Assembly (NCBI GenBank): GCA_964511535.1 | Contig: CAZEFW010000220.1 | Span: forward strand, 1 to 10,736 | DNA length: 10,736 nt | Source: CAZCFB01 sp964511535 | Lineage (GTDB): Bacteria; Myxococcota_A; Polyangia; GCA-2747355; CAZCFB01 | Reading direction: 5' to 3' | Part shown: piece by piece, positions 6,658-10,736 of the stretch | Layout of the letters: every line of letters starts with the position of its first letter | How positions within the stretch are numbered: the stretch's first letter is position 1 | Made by a program: the position numbers and the translations under genes | Notes under the pieces: generated by a model | What the model was told of the DNA's origin: nothing | The model's database searches: none | Seen by the model: only the letters and a program-made list of their open reading frames with translations

Positions 6658-7451
6658 CACTTCAACGGGGTCCAGCGGATGGTGTAGACGGCGCTGGTGG
6701 TGTTGTTGGTGCCGCCATAGTAGGTGACGATCTCCATCTTCACGTAGCCGCTGCCGTCGCCCAGCTTGATCACGTAGGTGTCGGGCTTCGGCTTGAGCTT
6801 GGAGATGCCGTCCATGGAGTACCACATGCCCGAGGAGCCGCCGATGGCGGTCTTGATCTGGCCGATGGGGTCCTTGCTGATGTTGCAGTTGGCGTCCAGG
6901 AAGTCGTCCTGGGCGAAGGTGCTGGAGGCCGGCACCGCGGTGACCTTGTCGATGCTGGTGTTGCTCTGGATCGAGATGGCGCCTGCGCCGGCGCCGCTGT
7001 CGCCGCCGTTGACCCGGACCACGGCCCGCTTCAGCGCGATGTCCCACGCCTTGGAGTCCTGGGCCTTGTAGTCGTCCAGGTCCACCCGGGCGCCGGTCTT
7101 GAGCGAGACATAGACATACGGGTTCTTGCTGGAGTTGCCCATGCCGCCGGCGGTGGCGTCGATGACCGTCTGCTTCAGCCCGCTGACGTCGGTGGTGGTC
7201 ACCTTGCCCGTGGAGGAGGTGGTCTGTGGGTTGATGGCCGTGCGCCAGGCGCTGTAGCACTTGCCCTTGGAGCCCAGGTCGGGCAGCGCGCCCAGGTCGG
7301 GGAACAGCACCGTGTCGGGGTTGGTGCCCGTGTCCTGCTTGCCAGCCCCGATGTCCATCTTGAGGCCGAAGTCCCCGGTGCTGCCCGAGTCGTCGCTGCA
7401 GCCGAGGCCCAGCAATGCCATTGCCAGAGTTGCATGGAGGAGTCTGCTCAT
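6657..7451 (-). CDS. HmuY-like family lipoprotein
   Basis: A 264-residue exported lipoprotein. I place the start at 7451 rather than at 7505 because the ATG there has AGGAAGG about 7 bases upstream and is directly followed by a signal peptide (MSRLLHATLAMALLGLGC, lipobox L-G-L-G-C18). After an Asp/Gly-rich spacer (20-62), residues 110-264 fit the HmuY fold: V-D-L-D-D-Y then W136-D-I-A-L-K-R-A-V-V-R-V-N-G-G-D-S-G near 136-153, and the C-terminal strands T-Y-V-I-K-L-G-D-G, V-K-M-E-I-V-T-Y-Y and Y-T-I-R-W. Family knowledge: HmuY proteins of Bacteroidetes bind haem at the surface and hand it to a TonB-dependent receptor. The mature protein here has no histidine (only H6, in the signal peptide), so bis-His haem ligation as in Porphyromonas HmuY is impossible; methionines such as M209 and M213 could serve, or the ligand may differ. 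First gene of the operon; its stop overlaps the next start by one base. Confidence 0.78.
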   Translation of the reverse strand: MSRLLHATLAMALLGLGCSDDSGSTGDFGLKMDIGAGKQDTGTNPDTVLFPDLGALPDLGSKGKCYSAWRTAINPQTTSSTGKVTTTDVSGLKQTVIDATAGGMGNSSKNPYVYVSLKTGARVDLDDYKAQDSKAWDIALKRAVVRVNGGDSGAGAGAISIQSNTSIDKVTAVPASSTFAQDDFLDANCNISKDPIGQIKTAIGGSSGMWYSMDGISKLKPKPDTYVIKLGDGSGYVKMEIVTYYGGTNNTTSAVYTIRWTPLK

Positions 7452-7538
7452 GATCGCGCCTTCCTGGTCAGTTTCGGACCCAGTGTATCCCGAACAGGGC
7501 CGCACGTCATCCGGGTCAATTTTTTACGATGTCAACCC

Positions 7539-7566
7539 TTGCCAAGTGATGTTCCTTCGCCACAAT
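7539..7566 (+). promoter_or_regulatory. Candidate sigma-70-like promoter for the subtilase gene
   Basis: TTGCCA (7539-7544) and CACAAT (7561-7566) lie 16 bases apart, matching the consensus at 5/6 and 4/6. This would give a leader of about 105 bases containing the hairpin at 7623-7646. It is the best pair I could find by eye in the divergent 226-bp region, with moderate to low support. Confidence 0.3.
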
Positions 7567-7622
7567 AGCCTCGGCTCATTAAAGCAGGATTAACTACCAA
7601 CGTCACCTCATCGGCCAGGATG

Positions 7623-7646
7623 CCGGATACGCACCGTTGCGTCCGG
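7623..7646 (+). promoter_or_regulatory. Hairpin in the subtilase 5' leader
   Basis: CCGG (7623-7626) and ACGCA (7629-7633) pair with TGCGT (7638-7642) and CCGG (7643-7646), with loop CCGT and a 2-base bulge. It lies 32 bases before the ATG and 18 bases before the SD AGGAGGA (7664-7670). It could be an mRNA-stabilising leader hairpin or an attenuator remnant. No T-run follows, so it is not an intrinsic terminator. Confidence 0.4.
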
Positions 7647-7677
7647 GCCCCATTGACAATGTCAGGAGGAAACTCAG

Positions 7678-9060
7678 ATGAACACTCGCACCAGGACCTT
7701 CACCGCCGTGGTTGTAGCTGCCTTTGCTGTCGCCTGCGGAACCGACCGGGAAAGCTCTGGCCCAAAGGGCCCCGAGATCAGCCGAATCGAGGCCAAGTCC
7801 ACCTCGGGTAGCCTCTACACCGTCGTCTTCTCCGGCCAGGCGATCCCGGCCAACGCCGCGGCGGATATCGCCGCAGCGGGCGGAACCATCGTGGACACCA
7901 TCCCGGAGCTGGGTCTGGCCCTGGTCTCCTCATCGAACAGCAAGTTCACTTCCAAGCTCAAGGGCGTTTCGGGTGTGAGCTCTGCCGGGAGCCAGCGCTC
8001 CCAGGCGGTGCCCAACGGCACCTGGGGCCAGCAGCACAGCGCCAGCCCCGCGGGCCACATCCCCAATCCATCCGCTGGCGGGCTGCAGTGGGACCAGGCT
8101 CGCGTTGGCTCGTTCCAGGCATGGGCCGCCGGGCACACCGGCTCCAAGCGCACCACCGTGGCCGTGCTGGACACGGGCGTGGCGTGGAACCACCCGGACC
8201 TGGCGCCCAACGTGGTGCTGGCCGCCTGCGCCAGCGTGTTCGGCGCGTGCAACCCGTACCCCAACCACTGGCACGGCACCCACGTGGCCGGGACCGTGGC
8301 CGGCTACGGCGGCGTGGTGGGCGGCGTGGGCCCTGACCTGGGCGTCGCCAGCTACAACGTGTTCGAGGCCAACGGCCTCGCTTACGACTGGTCGATCTGG
8401 GTCTCCGTGGTGGACGCGGTCAATCGCGGCATCCAGGTGATCAACATGAGCCTGGGCGGCTACGTGGTGAAGCCCAACTCCAAGGCCGATGTGGCCACCT
8501 GGACCGCCTGGAACCGCGCGGCCGTCTGGGCGCGCAACAACGGCACCACCATCGTGGCCTCTGCAGGTAACGACGCCTTCAACCTCAACGGGCCCGTGTC
8601 CCACATCCCGTCCGACCTGCCCAGCGTGTTCTCCGTGGGCGCCACCGGCATCAGCTCCTCGCCCACCGCGCCGTGGGGCACCTTCAAGGACGTGCTGGCG
8701 TTCTACAGCAACACCGGCGCCGCCGTGGACATCAGCGCGCCGGGCGGTGACTTCGGCCCGGCCGGCACGCCCTACCCCTTCCCCGCCGTGTACCACCTGG
8801 TGCTCAGCTCCTTCGTGGACGTGACGCCCACTTCGGCCTGCCGGGCGACCTTCAGCTGCCCCATCGGCTGGGCCTGGGCCGCTGGCACCAGCATGGCCTC
8901 ACCCCACGTGGCCGGCGCCGCGGGCCTGGTCAAGGACCAGGATCAGAGCCTGAACCCGAACCAGGTAAAGGCGATCCTCAAGCAGAGCGCTGACAAGACC
9001 GGCAAACGGCAGAACTTCGGCCACGGCATCCTGAACGTGCCGGCCGCCCTGGGCCTGTAG
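7678..9060 (+). CDS. Secreted S8 family serine protease (subtilisin-like)
   Basis: A 460-residue exported subtilase that hydrolyses peptide bonds outside the cytoplasm. The start ATG is preceded at 7 bases by AGGAGGA. A signal peptide of about 20 residues ends in F-A-V-A-C20; this may be a weak lipobox, giving a lipid-anchored enzyme. Residues about 40-110 resemble an inhibitor I9 propeptide (Y-T-V-V-F-S-G, alternating strands and helices, ending V-S-G-V-S-S). The catalytic triad is complete: D165 in V-L-D-T-G-V, H199 in H-G-T-H-V-A-G-T, and S405 in G-T-S-M-A-S-P-H. The oxyanion Asn is N298 in A-S-A-G-N-D. Cys pairs at 184/191 and around 387-393 could form disulfides. The length is normal for a propeptide plus catalytic domain with no C-terminal extension. 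It is divergent from the HmuY-like/metalloprotease operon, so shared control is possible. Confidence 0.96.
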   Translation: MNTRTRTFTAVVVAAFAVACGTDRESSGPKGPEISRIEAKSTSGSLYTVVFSGQAIPANAAADIAAAGGTIVDTIPELGLALVSSSNSKFTSKLKGVSGVSSAGSQRSQAVPNGTWGQQHSASPAGHIPNPSAGGLQWDQARVGSFQAWAAGHTGSKRTTVAVLDTGVAWNHPDLAPNVVLAACASVFGACNPYPNHWHGTHVAGTVAGYGGVVGGVGPDLGVASYNVFEANGLAYDWSIWVSVVDAVNRGIQVINMSLGGYVVKPNSKADVATWTAWNRAAVWARNNGTTIVASAGNDAFNLNGPVSHIPSDLPSVFSVGATGISSSPTAPWGTFKDVLAFYSNTGAAVDISAPGGDFGPAGTPYPFPAVYHLVLSSFVDVTPTSACRATFSCPIGWAWAAGTSMASPHVAGAAGLVKDQDQSLNPNQVKAILKQSADKTGKRQNFGHGILNVPAALGL

Positions 9061-9079
9061 CCTGCCGAAGCGGGTTTTT
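9061..9079 (+). terminator. Rho-independent terminator of the subtilase gene
   Basis: Directly after the TAG stop: CCTGC (9061-9065), loop CGAA, GCGGG (9070-9074), then TTTTT (9075-9079). The stem is 5 bp with one G-U pair, short but placed correctly and followed by a clean T-run. Confidence 0.7.
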
Positions 9080-9322
9080 CCTGTCCCTTTATATCCTGGT
9101 TGAAACCCTGGCGCGCCTGTTGCCGCGCGCGCAACTCTCGCCACACCTCCACCAACGATAGCGAAATATGGGCTGACTGCTCTGACAGAGAGTTTGCCAC
9201 GGTGAACACGCTGGCGTGCTGCCCCTGCCGTGGTCGAGAGAAGCACAAACTCTGGAAAAAGCCGTGGGGCATGGGGCTGGCCTGACCCGAGCGATGGCCG
9301 GGGAATGGGATCTTATCGCGCA

Positions 9323-9362
9323 AAAAACAAGTAATCTGGAGTACGGTCTCTTCCTTGTTTTT
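9323..9362. repeat. Inverted repeat AAAAACAAG / CTTGTTTTT
   Basis: AAAAACAAG (9323-9331) and CTTGTTTTT (9354-9362) are perfect 9-base complements separated by 22 bases. It lies 66 bases upstream of the next ATG. It may be an operator-like dyad or a bidirectional A/T-flanked hairpin. The weak -35 proposed nearby overlaps its right arm. Confidence 0.45.
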
Positions 9363-9382
9363 ACCTGAACGGGTGGTACGAT
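9355..9382 (+). promoter_or_regulatory. Weak candidate promoter for the repeat protein gene
   Basis: TTGTTT (9355-9360) and TACGAT (9377-9382) are 16 bases apart, matching 3/6 and 4/6 to the sigma-70 consensus. The transcript would start about 40 bases before the ATG at 9429. The -35 lies within the right arm of the inverted repeat, which would suit a repressor site, but the match is poor. Confidence 0.22.
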
Positions 9383-9428
9383 CTGCGAAGTCCTCCCCCC
9401 TGAGTTGCACATCAAGGAGCTCTCCCCA

Positions 9429-10736
9429 ATGACACGAATCGGCCTGTTCTCCCTCCTCATGAGCACATGGGTGCTATCCAGCACCGCCCTGGCCCAGTCG
9501 CCGCCCTCGCCTTACCCGGCCCACAGCCTGTTCACGGCCACAAAGTGCCAGACCAAGTCCAGCTTCGATCCGCTGCAGGACGGCGGCTCGGCCAAGAATG
9601 AACGGGACATCGTGGGCGATGCCACCTACCCGGCGCTGTTCGTCTACAACGATCAGACCCACGCCTATTTCCGCATCCGCCTGGACGGCGACCCGATCAC
9701 CACCTCGGGCGGCAACAAGCCGCTCAAGCAGTTCGGCTGGGCGTGGCCGTGGACACCAACAACAACACGGCCAACATCGAATACTATTTCGTGATCAACG
9801 GCATCAAGGAGGTGGTGAACATGACCCGCGCCTCGGACGGGGCGGTCATCGCATCCTGGACGCCGACGCTGAACACCAGCGGCTCGCCCTACGCGCCCAA
9901 GTGGGCGCATGTCATGGCCACCGGCGATGGCAGCTCCTTCGGCAAGACGCCCAACACCGACTACTTCATCACGGTCGGCGTCCCCATGGCGGCGGCCGCG
10001 GCGGCCACCACCAACGACACCTCGCCCCTGGTGTGGGGCACCCTGCGCCTGTGGGCCGGAACATCCTCCAACGGCACCACCCTCACCAGCGACTACATGT
10101 GCTTCAACGATTCACTCGGGACGGTGAACCTGCCCGGCTCGGTGACCGATCCCGTTGTGATCGGTCCCAAGTGCACCGACGGCTGGCTCAACGGCAGCGA
10201 GACCGACGTGGACTGCGGCGGCACCACCTGCCCCAAGTGCGCGCTGAACAAGACCTGCAAGGTGGACGGCGACTGCTCCAGCGGCAAGTGCGACTCCACC
10301 ACCAACAAGTGCACCTCCCTCTGCCCGGCCTCGCCCAACCAGAACGACTGTGACGGCGACGGCATCCCCAACAGCCTGGAGGACAAGAACGCCAACGGCG
10401 TGGTGGACGCGGGCGAGACCGACCCGTTGAAAAAGGACAGCGACGGCGACGGCATCAACGACGGCGTGGAGGACAAGAACAAGAACGGCAAGGTCGACAC
10501 CGGCGAGACCGACCCCACCAAGAAGGACACCGACGGCGACGGCATCAGCGACGGCACCGAGGACAAGAACAAGAACGGCACCTGGGACACCGGGGAGACC
10601 GACCCGCTGAAGAAGGACACTGACGGCGACGGCCTCGAGGACGGCGTGGAGGACAAGAACAAGGACGGCGTCAAGGACGCCACCGAGACCGACCCCACCA
10701 AGGCGGACACTGACGGCGGCTGCCAGAACGACGGCG
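9429..10736 (+). CDS. Secreted Cys-motif protein with TSP3-like calcium-binding repeats; one-base frameshift, 3' end outside window
   Basis: The ATG at 9429 has AAGGAG (9414-9419) upstream and encodes a signal peptide ending S-S-T-A-L-A|Q. The first frame gives about 104 sensible residues (E-R-D-I-V-G-D-A-T-Y-P-A-L-F-V-Y, then F-R-I-R-L-D-G-D) and then turns to nonsense and a stop at 9794. The sense continues in frame 2 from 9740: G-V-A-V-D-T-N-N-N-T-A-N-I-E-Y-Y-F-V. One G appears missing in the GGG run at 9739-9741. After this beta-rich domain comes a Cys motif (C-T-D-G-W-x-N-G-x-E-T-D-V-D-C-G-G-x-x-C-x-x-C) common in myxobacterial surface proteins, then four 30-residue repeats and the start of another. 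The frame is still open at the window end. Family knowledge: the C-E-T-D-V-D-C-G-G motif and TSP3-type repeats occur in exported, calcium-binding myxobacterial proteins. The frameshift may be a sequencing error, a pseudogene, or phase variation. Function unknown. Confidence 0.82.
10346..10705 (+). repeat. Four tandem 90-bp coding repeats (TSP3/EF-hand-like)
   Basis: Units start at 10346, 10436, 10526 and 10616, each exactly 90 bp (30 codons). A divergent fifth starts at 10706 (D-T-D-G-G-C). Consensus: D-x-D-G-D-G-[IL]-x-[DN]-G-x-E, then D-K-N-x-[ND]-G-x-x-D-x-x-E, then T-D-P-x-K-x. Each unit thus has two Asp/Asn-rich loops able to bind calcium. DNA identity between units is high in the GACGGCGACGGC core and ACCGAC blocks and lower elsewhere. 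Confidence 0.9.

Larger units (their letters stand above)
9061..9428. other. Intergenic region between subtilase and the repeat protein; no gene recognised
   Basis: After the terminator these bases hold a palindrome around GTTGC...GCAAC (9119-9135), a stretch less GC-rich than its surroundings (about 9150-9350), and an A/T-rich inverted repeat (9323-9362) before the next gene. A minus-strand open frame crosses it from 9410 into the subtilase gene, but it has no clear SD, overlaps a sure gene, and its sequence is not one I recognise. The changed base composition could mark a decayed insertion; I cannot support naming one. Confidence 0.5.

Noticed and set aside
6658..7260. Upstream extension of the fused protease frame to 7260
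   Set aside because: This part is Gln/Arg/His-rich and overlaps the HmuY-like gene in another frame. The TGATG overlap and the signal peptide place the start at 6657.
7507..7535. Two TTGAC boxes on the minus strand upstream of the HmuY-like gene as its promoter
   Set aside because: Neither box has an acceptable -10 at 16-18 bases, so I cannot support a promoter call.
8943..9410. 155-codon minus-strand frame that might be a transposase remnant
   Set aside because: It overlaps the sure subtilase gene and its terminator, has no clear SD, and I recognise no DDE or other transposase motif in it.
9405..9428. TTG at 9405 as start of the repeat protein
   Set aside because: The ATG at 9429 has AAGGAG at good spacing and begins a clean signal peptide; the upstream extension would add nonsense before it.
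10346..10705. CRISPR-like array
   Set aside because: The 90-bp periodicity is coding, spacers are not unique, and the repeats translate into calcium-binding units.
10093..10710. 205-codon minus-strand frame over the repeats, Ser/Pro/Phe-rich
   Set aside because: Its regular repeats are the antisense of the DxDGDG units, so it is a shadow of the + strand gene.

Overview
The window is GC-rich DNA, most likely from a member of the Myxococcota (Myxococcales/Polyangia-like) or a close relative. The sequence evidence is a MYXO-CTERM-type C-terminal anchor (Cys, hydrophobic stretch, Arg cluster), several lipoproteins with long Cys-rich repeats of the C-x(4,5)-C-x(4)-C kind, an HNH endonuclease of the DUF222-linked type, and a secreted protein with thrombospondin-3-like DxDGDG repeats. 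No rRNA, tRNA, CRISPR array or intact mobile element was seen.

Layout: (1) 1-482, + strand, the 3' end of an HNH endonuclease gene. (2) 483-893, a non-coding stretch with palindromes and an imperfect direct repeat. (3) 894-1598, - strand, a stand-alone B3/B4 (PheRS-beta-like) tRNA-editing-type domain protein. (4) 1744-3315, - strand, a Cys-rich lipoprotein with a C-terminal thioredoxin fold. Its redox motif reads F-W-(UGA)-P-S-C, so it is best annotated as a 523-residue selenoprotein and not as a 410-residue protein followed by a separate 73-residue ORF. A hairpin starts directly at the UGA. (5) 3493-7451, - strand, a two-gene operon: an HmuY-like lipoprotein, then, with a 1-nt stop/start overlap, a 1054-codon reading frame that fuses two different HExxH metalloproteases end to end. 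The first half ends in a MYXO-CTERM anchor whose Arg cluster runs directly into a lipoprotein signal peptide for the second half. (6) 7678-9060, + strand, divergent from that operon, a subtilisin-family (S8) protease with an inhibitor-like propeptide and its own terminator. (7) 9061-9428, non-coding. (8) 9429-10736, + strand, a secreted Cys-motif protein with 90-bp calcium-binding repeats. It is interrupted by a one-base frameshift and runs off the window.

How the genes fit together: nearly everything from 1744 onward is exported, so this looks like a cell-surface and secretome neighbourhood. The HmuY-like protein, the two gluzincin-type metalloproteases and the divergent subtilase could form a digest-and-capture module (protein breakdown plus uptake of haem or another ligand) in a predatory or saprophytic bacterium. 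That linkage is inference. The selenoprotein and the protease fusion are the two observations most worth following up.
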